From: CAYUMU01 sp964445985
Lineage (GTDB): Bacteria > Planctomycetota > Planctomycetia > Pirellulales > S012-138
DNA length: 50,302 nucleotides
Assembly (NCBI GenBank): GCA_964445985.1
Contig: CAYUMU010000050.1
Span: 1-50,302, forward strand
Reading direction: 5' to 3'
A program made the translations under genes and the position numbers. Below are positions 33,027 to 41,884 of the stretch, piece by piece (the first letter of the stretch is position 1; each line of letters begins with the position of its first letter). The notes under the pieces are model-generated. The model saw only the letters and a list, made by a program, of their open reading frames with translations. It did no database searches and had not been told where the DNA came from.

Positions 33027-33977
33027 TTCGTTGGCGGCCGACGCCTTGCCTGGGAGCAAGTCGCGCAAGTGAAAATGGTGTTTGCCGAGTTTGCCGCCGT
33101 AATTGCCGGCGGTGATTTGAACGACGCCTGAGCATGCCGCGGCGGCCTGCAATCCCCGCTGCATGGCGGATTGCACGGCGGCAAAGCTCAGCCCATCGAT
33201 CACAATTTCGTACACCCCCTGGCACGCGGCGGGCAGTTCGGTCGGCGTGATGCCGCGGAGCGTGGGGCAATAAGCGTCGTTGGTGCTGGCCTTGAGCTTG
33301 GGATAGCGGGAACCCACTTTGCTGCCGGAGCGCACGATTCCGCCGGGGAAAGGGAGGGCGATGTCCCCTTGTGAGCGGATGGCGTCTACCGCGGCTTCGG
33401 CGGCGCGCAGCGCGGCTGGCGAGGTTATGCCACAGATGATGAGGTTGCCGCCCGCCACGCCGGTCACGGTGCCAAAGTAATCTTCGCAGAGAAACTCGCC
33501 ATCCATCACGGGGATGCGCCAGAAGCGGCGATCGCCGAGCTTTTTCGATTTCTGGAACGAGTCGCCAAAGTAGCGGAGGCCGCCGCCCACGCGAAACTGT
33601 TTTTCCACGGGGCAATCGGGAATGCCGTTGTAGCAGGCCGTGGTGGGGCAGGTAAGGATGCATTGGCCCACGCGGCTTTGCACGGCTTTGCCCAGGCTTT
33701 CTACCCCAAAGCCAAACACCAGCACCGAAACGCCCGGCCGACCGTCGAGAGTTTGCTCGGCCGGCGCCACGCGCTCGATGGCGGCCTCCACGTCGCAGGC
33801 GATCACGCTGGTGGCGTTGCCGCAGAAGACGGTCGCCGCCGTTTCCGCCCAGCGGAGCTCGTCGGCCGTGATGATGAGCCGGGCCGCTTTGATGGGGAAC
33901 GCCTCGGCAAAGGTATCCACGACCGGCACGCCATGCAGCGAGAGCGAAGATGGTGGAGTGTGGGCGGCCAAATCCAT
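33012..33977 (-). CDS. fhcD: Formylmethanofuran:tetrahydromethanopterin formyltransferase (Ftr/FhcD)
   Basis: 321 residues. Transfers the formyl group between a methanofuran-type cofactor and tetrahydromethanopterin in C1 oxidation; in bacteria it is a subunit of the Fhc complex. The opening DTFAEAFPIKAARLIITA matches the Ftr N-terminus; other family stretches are GQCILTCPTTACYNG, LRYFGDSFQKSKKLG, MDGEFLCEDYFGTVTGV and NYGGKLGKHHFHL. It has a short N-terminal extension (about 17 residues) and tail relative to archaeal Ftr. A 10-bp inverted repeat lies 43 bases upstream of the start. It is preceded by mobA on the same strand and converges with the metallo-beta-lactamase/LRR gene. Confidence 0.92.
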   Translation of the reverse strand: MDLAAHTPPSSLSLHGVPVVDTFAEAFPIKAARLIITADELRWAETAATVFCGNATSVIACDVEAAIERVAPAEQTLDGRPGVSVLVFGFGVESLGKAVQSRVGQCILTCPTTACYNGIPDCPVEKQFRVGGGLRYFGDSFQKSKKLGDRRFWRIPVMDGEFLCEDYFGTVTGVAGGNLIICGITSPAALRAAEAAVDAIRSQGDIALPFPGGIVRSGSKVGSRYPKLKASTNDAYCPTLRGITPTELPAACQGVYEIVIDGLSFAAVQSAMQRGLQAAAACSGVVQITAGNYGGKLGKHHFHLRDLLPGKASAANESGRQ

Positions 33978-34019
33978 TCCAAAGCCCGCGCGGACGACAA
34001 GTGGGGAGAAGCGGATGTG

Positions 34020-34051
34020 TTTGCCGACATTTGCCGGTAAGTGTCGGCAAA
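34020..34051. promoter_or_regulatory. Perfect inverted repeat upstream of fhcD
   Basis: Arms TTTGCCGACA (34020-34029) and TGTCGGCAAA (34042-34051) with a 12-base spacer, in the mobA-fhcD gap and 43 bases before the fhcD start. No U-tract follows on either strand, so an operator or leader hairpin is more likely than a terminator. Confidence 0.5.
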
Positions 34052-34117
34052 CGGCAGGATACCAACGACCGTGTTCCCCGGCAAACGGATGCGCTTGGCG
34101 ATCGATGGCGACTGCCC

Positions 34118-34726
34118 TTACGCGAGTCCGGCCAATCGCAATGCCTCGCGATACTCTTCCGGGGTATTGATATTTCGCAAGGAAAGCAATTGCGGATCAA
34201 TGGTTCGCAAGTCTTCCACCGGAATTTCGCAGGCGCATGCATCCTCAAACACGTTTTGCAGGCGGAGCTGGTTGGCAGCCAACCCTTGTTGAAGGATTGC
34301 AAGCACGGATCGGCGGTACACGGCCGAAAGCGGGTGCAAGTGCTCAGAATCACGTGGCACGGCAATCTGAAAGTCACCTAGAAGTTCCAGCATGCGGAAC
34401 ATAAACGCCGGCGATAGCAGCGGCGCGTCGCAAGCCGTAACGTAGGCGGCTTCCACCTGCGGGGGGAGCGCGGCAAGGCCCGCCGCGAGACCTTCCAGTG
34501 GTCCTCGCTCGGAACGCGAATCATGGGCGACGACCACTTCGGAAGGAAGCTCCGGCAGAACTTGATTCGCCGCGGAAACGACTACGATGTGAGAAGCCGG
34601 AACAACCTCGCCAACGATACGGACCACCCGCTGCAACAGGCACTCGTCTCCAAAGGGGAGCATGGCCTTGTCGCGTCCCATGCGAGTGGATTTGCCGCCA
34701 CAGAGTACGATTGCGCCTGATTCCAT
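34118..34726 (-). CDS. mobA: Molybdenum cofactor guanylyltransferase
   Basis: 202 residues, the usual MobA length. It attaches GMP to molybdopterin to make the guanine dinucleotide cofactor. The nucleotide-binding loop IVLCGGKSTRMGRDKAMLPFG is at the N-terminus, the metal-binding Asp in VTACDAPLLSP, and NINTPEEY at the end is typical. The frame continues 58 codons upstream without homology, so the ATG at 34726 is chosen. It lies between fhcD and fhcC. In methylotrophic bacteria FhcB lacks the molybdenum site, so mobA may serve another molybdoenzyme; its position here could still mean a link, which is inference. Confidence 0.88.
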   Translation of the reverse strand: MESGAIVLCGGKSTRMGRDKAMLPFGDECLLQRVVRIVGEVVPASHIVVVSAANQVLPELPSEVVVAHDSRSERGPLEGLAAGLAALPPQVEAAYVTACDAPLLSPAFMFRMLELLGDFQIAVPRDSEHLHPLSAVYRRSVLAILQQGLAANQLRLQNVFEDACACEIPVEDLRTIDPQLLSLRNINTPEEYREALRLAGLA

Positions 34727-34866
34727 CCCCTGAATTCTATCGGTGGAGGACTGGGTTTGCACGGAGGCGAGCGAGCCGATAGTTTGGGTGGCTCCCTCCC
34801 CGATGGCTGCCTGCCTCGGTTTGGTTTGGAGAGTGAGGGCAGAGAACCCGAAGAGCTTGATCCTCG

Positions 34867-35682
34867 ATGACGCTGATCCTGACTTATCGCGGAGAAACAT
34901 CGATCCCCGTGGAAATCGAAGGGCTGATTCCCGCTTGGGCGGCCGATAAATCGCTAGCCGAGATCGAGAAATTCGAAATATTCCACGGCAATCGCCGCCT
35001 GCCGCTCGCTGAAATGTTTGACGTGACCGGCGATGCGACCGATGCCCACCTGGTATTCGAGGGCAACCTGGAGGGCGTGCATTGGATTGGCGCGCACATG
35101 GCGAGCGGCCGGATCGATATCCGCGGGAACGGGGGCAGGCACATTGGAAGTGACCTGCGGGGCGGCGAAATCCACGTGGAAGGCCATGCTGGCGACTGGC
35201 TGGGCGCCGAGATGCGGCGAGGGTCGATTCAGGTGCGAGGCAACGCCGGCGACCTAGTTGGCGCCGCCTATCGAGGCTCGCCGAGGGGAATGACGGGCGG
35301 CACCATCGTGGTCGCGGGCCAGGCCGGCCATGAGATCGGTTGCTCCATGCGACGGGGTCTGATTGCCATCGGCGGCTCGGCGGGCAATTTTCTGGGGTTC
35401 AGTATGATTGCCGGCACGGTGCTGGTGCTGGGGGAAAGTGGACTGCGGCCCGGCGCTGGCATGCGCCGAGGGATGCTGGGACTGTTTGGAGACCGTCCTC
35501 CCGCGTTGCTGCCCACCTTTCGGTTCACCGCCACGCACCGTCCTCAAATCATGTCGGTCCTACTGCGAACCATTCGCTCGCAGGGCCTGGCGGTGGATGA
35601 AGCTTTGCTAGCGAGCGAGTTTGACTTTTATCAAGGAGATATGCTGACGGTGGGGCGAGGGGAAATCGTGCTTCGGCATTGA
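34867..35682 (+). CDS. fhcC: Formylmethanofuran dehydrogenase subunit C-like protein
   Basis: 271 residues. Repeated Gly-rich turns (HWIGAHMASG, HIGSDLRGGEIHVEGHAG, WLGAEMRRGSIQVRG, EIGCSMRRGLIAIGGSAG) form the right-handed beta-helix shared by FwdC/FhcC and the C-terminal domain of glutamate synthase. In the bacterial Fhc complex this subunit bridges FhcA/B and FhcD. The N-terminus (MTLILTYRGETSIPVEI) and the C-terminal LASEFDFYQGD region extend beyond the helix and argue for FhcC and not a GltB fragment. Divergent from mobA across 140 bases. fhcA follows after 179 bases that hold a two-hairpin repeat. Confidence 0.88.
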   Translation: MTLILTYRGETSIPVEIEGLIPAWAADKSLAEIEKFEIFHGNRRLPLAEMFDVTGDATDAHLVFEGNLEGVHWIGAHMASGRIDIRGNGGRHIGSDLRGGEIHVEGHAGDWLGAEMRRGSIQVRGNAGDLVGAAYRGSPRGMTGGTIVVAGQAGHEIGCSMRRGLIAIGGSAGNFLGFSMIAGTVLVLGESGLRPGAGMRRGMLGLFGDRPPALLPTFRFTATHRPQIMSVLLRTIRSQGLAVDEALLASEFDFYQGDMLTVGRGEIVLRH

Positions 35683-35713
35683 ATTTGAGAACTGGATTGG
35701 ACCTCCATGATTT

Positions 35714-35769
35714 CATCCCGGTAGGGATGTCAGCGAGTAGCCAGGGTTTGAGCGAAGCGACAACCCTGG
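35714..35769. repeat. Two-hairpin repeat element between fhcC and fhcA
   Basis: First hairpin: CATCCC-GGTA-GGGATG (35714-35729). Second: CCAGGGTT ... AACCCTGG (35741-35748 and 35762-35769) around an AGCGAAGCGA-containing loop. The sequence between them (GTCAGCGAGTAG) resembles an interspersed repeat I recall from several planctomycete genomes; that recollection is not checked here. Confidence 0.55.
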
Positions 35770-35861
35770 TTGGCGGATCATAATTCCTGTCTTTATCCTG
35801 ACGGACAATCGGCATTTTTTGACAGTTTTTCTTTGTGCAAATTGCGAGCCGTCACGAGCCC

Positions 35862-37529
35862 ATGCCCCAGCACGACTACACCAAGATATCGCAAGGCACT
35901 GTCCATGACCCGGCCAATGGCATTGACGGACAAGTGCTCGACCTCTGGATTCTCGATGGCAAACTGGTTGAGCCCCCGGCGGATACTTCGATTCGGCCAG
36001 CGCGAACGATTGACGCGGCCGGCATGGTGGTGATGCCGGGGGGAATTGATATGCACTGCCATATTGCCGGGCCCAAGGTGAATACGGCCCGCAAAATGCG
36101 GCCCGAGGAAAAACGCCGCGACCCGCCCGTGCCGCGAACCGCCCTCACGGGCAGTGGCACGCTGGGGAGCACGCCCAGCACGTTTGCCACGGGTTACAAG
36201 TATATAGGGCTCGGATACACAACCGCATTCGATGCCGCCGTGCCTCCGCTGGGGGCTCGGCACGCGCATGAGGAATTTGACGACACCCCTTGCCTGGATA
36301 AGGGGTTCTATGTGCTGATGGGCAACAATCACTATGTGATGCAGGCGCTCAAGCAGAAAGAGCCGCAAAAGCTAAAGGCGTTCATCGCCTGGCTGCTCGC
36401 GGCGACCAAAGGCTTTGCTCCTAAGATCGTCAATCCGGGCGGGGTGGAAGTCTGGAAGAGCCATCAGGCCGGCAATGTGTCTGGATTGGATTCCGTGGTC
36501 GATCATTTTGATGTGACGCCGCGGCAGATCATTCAAGGAGTGGCCAGAGCCGCCAGCGAATTGCGGTTGCCGCATCCCGTGCATATTCATTGCAACAATT
36601 TGGGCATGCCGGGCAACTGGGAAACCACGCTCGAAACCATGCGGACCCTGGAAGGCCACGGCGGCCATCTAACCCATATTCAATTTCATAGCTATGGAGG
36701 AGGCGGCGCGGATGAAAATACCTTCAACAGCAAAGTGGTTCAGCTCGCCGATTATGTAAACTCGCATGACAATCTGACGGTGGATGTGGGCCAGGTGCTG
36801 TTTGGCGCCACCACGAGCATGACAGGCGACGGGCCCGTGGGATACTATCTTTCCAAAATCTATGGGAAAAAGTGGTTCAGCGGCGATATTGAAATGGAAG
36901 CCGGCTGTGGCATCACGCCGATTCAATACAAGAACAAGTCGCTGGTGCATGCTCTGCAGTGGGCGATTGGGCTGGAGTGGTACTTGCTTGTGAACGATCC
37001 CTGGCGGGTGGCAATGAGCACCGACCATCCCAACGGCGGTTCTTTTTTGGCGTACCCTCAGATTATTCGTTTGCTGATGGACCGCGCCTATCGACAAGAT
37101 GTGCTCAAGAGTTGCCATCCGCGGGTGCGCGAACGCTCGGTGCTGGGCGACCTCACCCGCGAATACACGCTGGGCGAAATTGCCATCATCACCAGGGCCG
37201 GCCCCGCGCGAATGCTAGGGCTGAAAAACAAGGGGCACCTGGGTCCAGGCGCCGACGCCGACATTACCATTTACACGCCGCACGAGAACAAAGAGGTGAT
37301 GTTCGAGATGCCGCGGACCGTGATCAAGTCGGGCCAGGTGCTGGTTGATCAGGGTGAGATTCGGGAGACATTGATCGGCCGCACCCTGCACGTGCAGCCG
37401 GAATACGACGTGGCCGTGGAGCCCGACATTCAGACCTGGTTCGAGAAATACTACTCGATTCGTTGGCGGAATTACCCGGTGGATTTAAGCTACTTGCACG
37501 AGCCGCAACAAGTCCCGATGCGGTCGTAG
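35862..37529 (+). CDS. fhcA: Formylmethanofuran dehydrogenase subunit A-like amidohydrolase
   Basis: 555 residues from the ATG at 35862; an in-frame GTG at 35835 is less likely. An amidohydrolase that in the bacterial Fhc complex hydrolyses the formyl group of the methanofuran-type carrier to formate. The zinc-site elements are visible: H65 and H67 in GGIDMHCHIAGPK, the probable carboxylated Lys in FAPKIVNPGG, His in VHIHCNNLGMPGN and THIQFHSYGG, and the catalytic Asp in MSTDHPNGGSF. So the active site looks complete. The length matches FwdA/FhcA. The C-terminal part returns to the small amidohydrolase beta-domain (GADADITIYTP). fhcB, the usual partner gene, is missing from the window. Confidence 0.92.
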   Translation: MPQHDYTKISQGTVHDPANGIDGQVLDLWILDGKLVEPPADTSIRPARTIDAAGMVVMPGGIDMHCHIAGPKVNTARKMRPEEKRRDPPVPRTALTGSGTLGSTPSTFATGYKYIGLGYTTAFDAAVPPLGARHAHEEFDDTPCLDKGFYVLMGNNHYVMQALKQKEPQKLKAFIAWLLAATKGFAPKIVNPGGVEVWKSHQAGNVSGLDSVVDHFDVTPRQIIQGVARAASELRLPHPVHIHCNNLGMPGNWETTLETMRTLEGHGGHLTHIQFHSYGGGGADENTFNSKVVQLADYVNSHDNLTVDVGQVLFGATTSMTGDGPVGYYLSKIYGKKWFSGDIEMEAGCGITPIQYKNKSLVHALQWAIGLEWYLLVNDPWRVAMSTDHPNGGSFLAYPQIIRLLMDRAYRQDVLKSCHPRVRERSVLGDLTREYTLGEIAIITRAGPARMLGLKNKGHLGPGADADITIYTPHENKEVMFEMPRTVIKSGQVLVDQGEIRETLIGRTLHVQPEYDVAVEPDIQTWFEKYYSIRWRNYPVDLSYLHEPQQVPMRS

Positions 37530-37848
37530 GACGATGGTCGCCGACCACGGCCTGGTAAGCGGGCAATTGAATCAAATCCGCGCCGTCATTCGTCAACGGG
37601 CGTGGAAGCGCCAGCGCGCGGCGGGAATGACGTTGCCACGCCGATTCTTGGGCGAGGACGCCTGGGCGAGGACAAGCCACGACAGGCTTCGCGGCCGCCG
37701 TCTTCACGCCAATCCGGCTGGCGGTGTGGTTCACCTGCCGGTTCGAGGGCAGCCTCGGCGAGGCTCGCCAACTACGGGACCGCGGAATTCATCGCGACCC
37801 CAGAGGGTTCAGTGGCGACTTCTGCCGGAAGACGTTAACTTGATAGGC
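37530..37848. other. Intergenic stretch, no gene seen
   Basis: 319 bases between fhcA and the second DUF1592 gene. The DUF1592 reading frame is open through this stretch but shows no homology or signal peptide, so it is treated as leader. A short palindrome AGCCTCG-G-CGAGGCT lies at 37751-37765. Confidence 0.5.
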
Positions 37849-40281
37849 ATGAGAAACTTCCTTCTATGCACCGTTGGCTGTGGGCTCGCATTCTGCCTGA
37901 CAGGTTCGTTGGCGGCGGATGATGCCGTGGAGTTGGCGAAGCCGCAACCTTTCCTGAAACAACACTGTCTCGCCTGCCACGGCGCTGAAAAGCAGGAGGC
38001 CGAACTGCGCTTCGATACCCTGGGCGAACCCACGGCATTGGGGCCGAAGGCAGCCACCTGGAGCAGGATTGTGCAAGCGATCGAGGCGGGCGAGATGCCG
38101 CCCGAGGATCGTCCGCGGCCATCGTCGGCCGAGACGCAGCAGTTCGTGCGGCAGATCAACGAGACCATCCGCCACTCGGCTGGCGATCGCGCCCCGGCGC
38201 TGCGGCGAATGAACCGCCGCGAGTACGAGAATACCATGCACGATTTGCTGGGAATTCGCGCGCCGCTGGTCGATTTGCTGCCCGAGGATGGCAGCGTGCA
38301 GGGCTTTGATAATGTGGCCGACGGTCTGAGTATTTCGTCGGTATTGATGGAGCAGTACCTGGAAGCGGCCAATGTGGCGCTGGATGATGTGGTGCGCCGC
38401 ATCAAGCCCCTGCCGGCCGAAACGCGCCATTTAGACTTGATGGAGAATAAGGAAAACAAAGACTCCGTCGCCAAGAAGAAGGGAGGCACGATTACGGTCG
38501 ATGCTTCGCTGATCAAGTTCTCGCCTGGCTGGCCGCCGGCTCGAGTCGATGCGGTGCATCCGATTGAAGACGGTATCTATCACTGCAAGCTCGCGGTGTG
38601 GCCCTACCACCCGGGCGATCGTACGCTGGCGGTCGCCATTTACGTGGGCACGCTCTTCGGACCCGAAACGCGGGAGTTCATCGGCATCTTCGATGCCACG
38701 GGCACCGCGGACGATCCACGGGTGATCGAGTTCACCACGCACATGCGTGAAGGGCATTCGATTCATATTGTGCCGCGAATCTGGCCCGAGCATGTCACAT
38801 GGCGTGATAAACATGAAGAGCGACCGGGCGTGGGCATCAAGTGGATTGAAACGCATGGTCCGCTCGATCAGGAATTTCCGTCGCTGGCCCAACAGCGGTT
38901 GTTCGGCAAGAGCGAGACCATTCGTTTAGTGGAAGACCAGCCGATCTACATGCGGAATCGTCGCGGCGTAAAGTTGCACATTGTGGAGTCGGATCAACCG
39001 CGGGCAGATGCGGAGCGGATCGTGCGCGAATTCATTCCCCGCGCGTTCCGGCGGCCTGTGAGCGACGCCGAGATGGCCCCCTTCGTGAAGCTGACCCTGA
39101 ACCGTTTGGACGCAGGTCGGACCTTTGAACAGGCCGTGCGGGCCGGTCTGTCGGCCGTGCTCTGTTCTCCGCAATTCTTGCTGCTGAATCGGCAACCCAC
39201 GGTGGATGATTATACGATTGCCAGCCGGCTATCTTACTTTTTGTGGTCGACGATGCCCGACGAACGGCTGCTGCAATTGGCGGCCGCCGGCAAACTGAGC
39301 GACCCCGCGGCGCGGCACGCCGAAATGGAGCGCATGATCGCCGATCCGCGGATCGAGCGGTTCGTGGAAAACTTCACCGGGCAATGGCTCGACCTGCGAG
39401 ATATTGAAGCCACCACGCCGGCCGCCAAGTTGTACCCCGAGTTCGATCCGCTGCTGCAAGAAGCCATGCTGGGAGAAACGCGGCATTTCTTCCGGCACAT
39501 CCTGACGGCCGACCTGAGCGTGGCCAACTTTATTGATTCCGACTTTACGTTCCTGAATGAGCGGATCGCCAGGCACTATGGCATCGAGGGCGTGCGAGGG
39601 CATGAGGCATTCCGCAAGGTGGATCTTCCCCAGGAAAGCATTCGCGGCGGCCTGTTAACGCAAGCCAGTTTGCTCAAGGTTACCGCCAATGGCACCACCA
39701 CATCGCCCGTGATTCGCGGAGTATGGGTGCTCGACAATTTGCTGGGCCGACCCGTTCCGCCGCCTCCGCCGGGCGTGCCGGCCGTGGAGCCCGATATTCG
39801 CGGGGCAACCAGCATTCGAGACCAACTGGAAAAGCATCGGCAAATTGCCAGCTGCGCGGTGTGCCACAAGCGGATCGATCCGCCGGGCTTTGCGTTGGAA
39901 AAATTCGACGCCATCGGCGGCGAGCAACAGTGGTATCGCTCGCTGGGCGAGGGAACCAAGATTCGCAACACGTCGTATACCCGAGGGCAAGATGTTCAAT
40001 TGGCCGACATGCTGCCCGACGGACGAAAGTTCGAAGACTTCCGCCAGTTCCGCGAATTGCTGCTCGACGACTCGGATCAAGTTGCCAAGGCCATTGCCAC
40101 CAAGCTGCTGGTGTACGGCACGGGCCGGCCGGTGACCGCGGCCGACCGCCTGACCGTGGAAACGATTGCACGGGCGGGCGAGTCGGCGCCCAGGGGATCA
40201 CAATCGCCAACAGCCAAGCCGCCAGGGCTAAAGACAATGATGCATGCTGTGATCGATAGCGAACTTTTCTTGCAGCCCTAG
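37849..40281 (+). CDS. DUF1592 cytochrome-like exported protein, copy 2
   Basis: 810 residues with a Sec signal peptide (1-22, ending GSLAADD). The cytochrome-like motif C40-LA-CH44 follows (KQHCLACHGAEK). The same domain order as copy 1 is seen: DUF1587 (RRMNRREYENTMHDLL), a central beta-rich module (about 200-380) quite different from that of copy 1, DUF1595 (FIPRAFRRPVSDAE), DUF1592 (SRLSYFLWSTMPDERLL), DUF1588 (TANGTTTSPVIRGVW, and CAVCHKRIDPPGF with the second CxxCH) and DUF1585. The C-terminal part is fully conserved between the copies, while the central module probably decides specificity. The ATG at 37849 opens the signal peptide. The DUF1552 gene starts 59 bases after its stop. Confidence 0.9.
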   Translation: MRNFLLCTVGCGLAFCLTGSLAADDAVELAKPQPFLKQHCLACHGAEKQEAELRFDTLGEPTALGPKAATWSRIVQAIEAGEMPPEDRPRPSSAETQQFVRQINETIRHSAGDRAPALRRMNRREYENTMHDLLGIRAPLVDLLPEDGSVQGFDNVADGLSISSVLMEQYLEAANVALDDVVRRIKPLPAETRHLDLMENKENKDSVAKKKGGTITVDASLIKFSPGWPPARVDAVHPIEDGIYHCKLAVWPYHPGDRTLAVAIYVGTLFGPETREFIGIFDATGTADDPRVIEFTTHMREGHSIHIVPRIWPEHVTWRDKHEERPGVGIKWIETHGPLDQEFPSLAQQRLFGKSETIRLVEDQPIYMRNRRGVKLHIVESDQPRADAERIVREFIPRAFRRPVSDAEMAPFVKLTLNRLDAGRTFEQAVRAGLSAVLCSPQFLLLNRQPTVDDYTIASRLSYFLWSTMPDERLLQLAAAGKLSDPAARHAEMERMIADPRIERFVENFTGQWLDLRDIEATTPAAKLYPEFDPLLQEAMLGETRHFFRHILTADLSVANFIDSDFTFLNERIARHYGIEGVRGHEAFRKVDLPQESIRGGLLTQASLLKVTANGTTTSPVIRGVWVLDNLLGRPVPPPPPGVPAVEPDIRGATSIRDQLEKHRQIASCAVCHKRIDPPGFALEKFDAIGGEQQWYRSLGEGTKIRNTSYTRGQDVQLADMLPDGRKFEDFRQFRELLLDDSDQVAKAIATKLLVYGTGRPVTAADRLTVETIARAGESAPRGSQSPTAKPPGLKTMMHAVIDSELFLQP

Positions 40282-40340
40282 CCGCCGTTCCCATCGTTCC
40301 ATTCCGCCAGATAGATAACACAGGCCCCCAGGTCACGCTC

Positions 40341-41618
40341 ATGATGCCCACACGAATGGATCGTCGAACCATGCTTCGCGCAACGGGCGTTGCGCTAGGC
40401 TTGCCGCTGCTGGAATGCATGGCTGGCAAGAGCTTGCTGGCGGCCGAGCCCTCCCAACCAACAACGGGAGAGGTCCGGCGAATGTTGGCGATCGGCATGC
40501 CGCTGGGCATGCACACGCCGTACCTTTTCCCCGAACAGGCTGGCCGTGATTACCAGGCAACGCTTTACCTGGAACCGTTGCAGCCCCTGCGCGACAAGTT
40601 CACCGTGATCTCGGGCTTGATGCACCCCGATGTCGATGGAGGGCATGCCGCCGAAAAGAGCTTTCTCACCGGCGCGGCGCATCCGGGCCAGCAGAGTTTC
40701 AAGAACACGATTTCGATCGACCAGTTTGCCGCGGAATTGATTGGCCACCACACCCGGTTCGCGTCGCTCACCCTGGCCGCCGATCGTTCGAGCATGTCGT
40801 ATACGCGATCGGGCGTGCAGATTCCCGCGGAAAGCCGGCCTTCGAAGTTGTTTGCCAGGTTGTTTCTCGATGGCAGCGCCGCGGAACAAGCCTCGCAAAT
40901 GCGGCGGATCGAAGATGGCCAAAGTGTGATGGATCTGGTGCGGGAGCAAACCCGCCAGGTAACGAAGAACGTGGGCGTGAAAGACAATCAAACGCTCGAC
41001 CAATACTTCACCAGCGTGCGCGAGTTGGAGCAACGCTTGCTGCTGGCCGCCGAATGGGCCAAGCGGCCCAAGCCGGTGGTTGATCAGAAGCCGCCGACGG
41101 ATATTACCGATCGGGCAGAAATCACAGCCCGCCTCCGGCTGATGTACGACATGATCTTTCTGGCCCTGCGAACCGATTCCACCCGCTTGATCACCATGCA
41201 CGGGGCCGGCGGGGCGGAAGTTGTGTCGCTCCCAGGCGTGGACGATGGCTGGCACAATCTGAGCCATCATGGCCGCGACCCCGGCAAGATCGACATGCTG
41301 GCGATTATCGAAAAAGAAGAAATGCGGCTGTTTGGCGAACTACTGCAAAAGCTGGAAGACGTGCGGGAAGGCGAACACTCGCTGCTCGATCAAACGGTAG
41401 TCCTGCTGGGATCGAGCTTGGGAAATGCGTCGAGCCACAACAATACCAACCTGCCAATCATCGCCGCCGGAGGGCATTTCCGGCACGGCCAGCACCTAGC
41501 CTTCGCGCCGGAGAAAGCGCCGCCGCTGGCCAATCTGTTTGTGAATTACCTGCAGCACCTCGGCCTGGAAGTGGACCGGTTTTCCAGCGGCACGAGCACC
41601 CTCATGGGATTGGTGTAG
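40341..41618 (+). CDS. DUF1552 Tat-exported protein, copy 2
   Basis: 425 residues. Twin-arginine signal MDRRTMLRATGVALGLPLLE near the N-terminus, then the DUF1552 domain: IGMPLGMHTPYLFPEQAG, DVDGGHAAEKSFL, DDGWHNLSHHGRDPGK and HNNTNLPIIAAGG. It lacks the GP-pentapeptide stretch of copy 1. Three possible ATGs (40341, 40344, 40356) precede the signal; the first is given. Function unknown. It is co-oriented with and 59 bases after the DUF1592 gene, so a two-gene operon is likely. Confidence 0.87.
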   Translation: MMPTRMDRRTMLRATGVALGLPLLECMAGKSLLAAEPSQPTTGEVRRMLAIGMPLGMHTPYLFPEQAGRDYQATLYLEPLQPLRDKFTVISGLMHPDVDGGHAAEKSFLTGAAHPGQQSFKNTISIDQFAAELIGHHTRFASLTLAADRSSMSYTRSGVQIPAESRPSKLFARLFLDGSAAEQASQMRRIEDGQSVMDLVREQTRQVTKNVGVKDNQTLDQYFTSVRELEQRLLLAAEWAKRPKPVVDQKPPTDITDRAEITARLRLMYDMIFLALRTDSTRLITMHGAGGAEVVSLPGVDDGWHNLSHHGRDPGKIDMLAIIEKEEMRLFGELLQKLEDVREGEHSLLDQTVVLLGSSLGNASSHNNTNLPIIAAGGHFRHGQHLAFAPEKAPPLANLFVNYLQHLGLEVDRFSSGTSTLMGLV

Positions 41619-41884
41619 ACACCTCGGGAGTTAGGGGGGGCTCCCAGACCTTGGATAGTGCGTCCGATGGCGTAAGTTCAGATCCCAGCATGAGAAACAT
41701 TTCTAGCTCTGGGCAGCAGTTTGGGCAGCAATCGGCTGGCTCTGAGCGGCTACCTCTAGAAGTTTGGGTGATTTGGAGTCAGCGGGTTTGTCTACGGCCG
41801 GAGGCTCGGCTCCAATCTGTAGACCATCGCCAAAATACGATTTACCCAATAAAAAACCACCCCTGGCAAGGGGGTGGTAAGAAG
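41619..41884. other. Gap downstream of tRNA-Cys and the DUF1552 gene
   Basis: 266 bases. It holds the tRNA terminator and a GGGAG/CTCCC hairpin just after the DUF1552 stop (about 41629-41647). No gene is visible. An Ala/Gln-rich frame on the minus strand (ending AAQTAAQS) has no start and may be a gene remnant or chance. Confidence 0.4.
41850..41878 (-). terminator. Rho-independent terminator after tRNA-Cys
   Basis: 8-bp stem ACCACCCC / GGGGTGGT (plus-strand 41856-41863 and 41871-41878) followed on the minus strand by a T run (plus-strand A run 41851-41856). It lies just seven bases after the tRNA 3' end. Confidence 0.85.

Noticed and set aside
32899..34377. 492-codon open frame on the minus strand across fhcD
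   Set aside because: Its translation is Arg/Pro/Gly-rich without family likeness. fhcD in another frame of the same strand has clear homology over the same bases.
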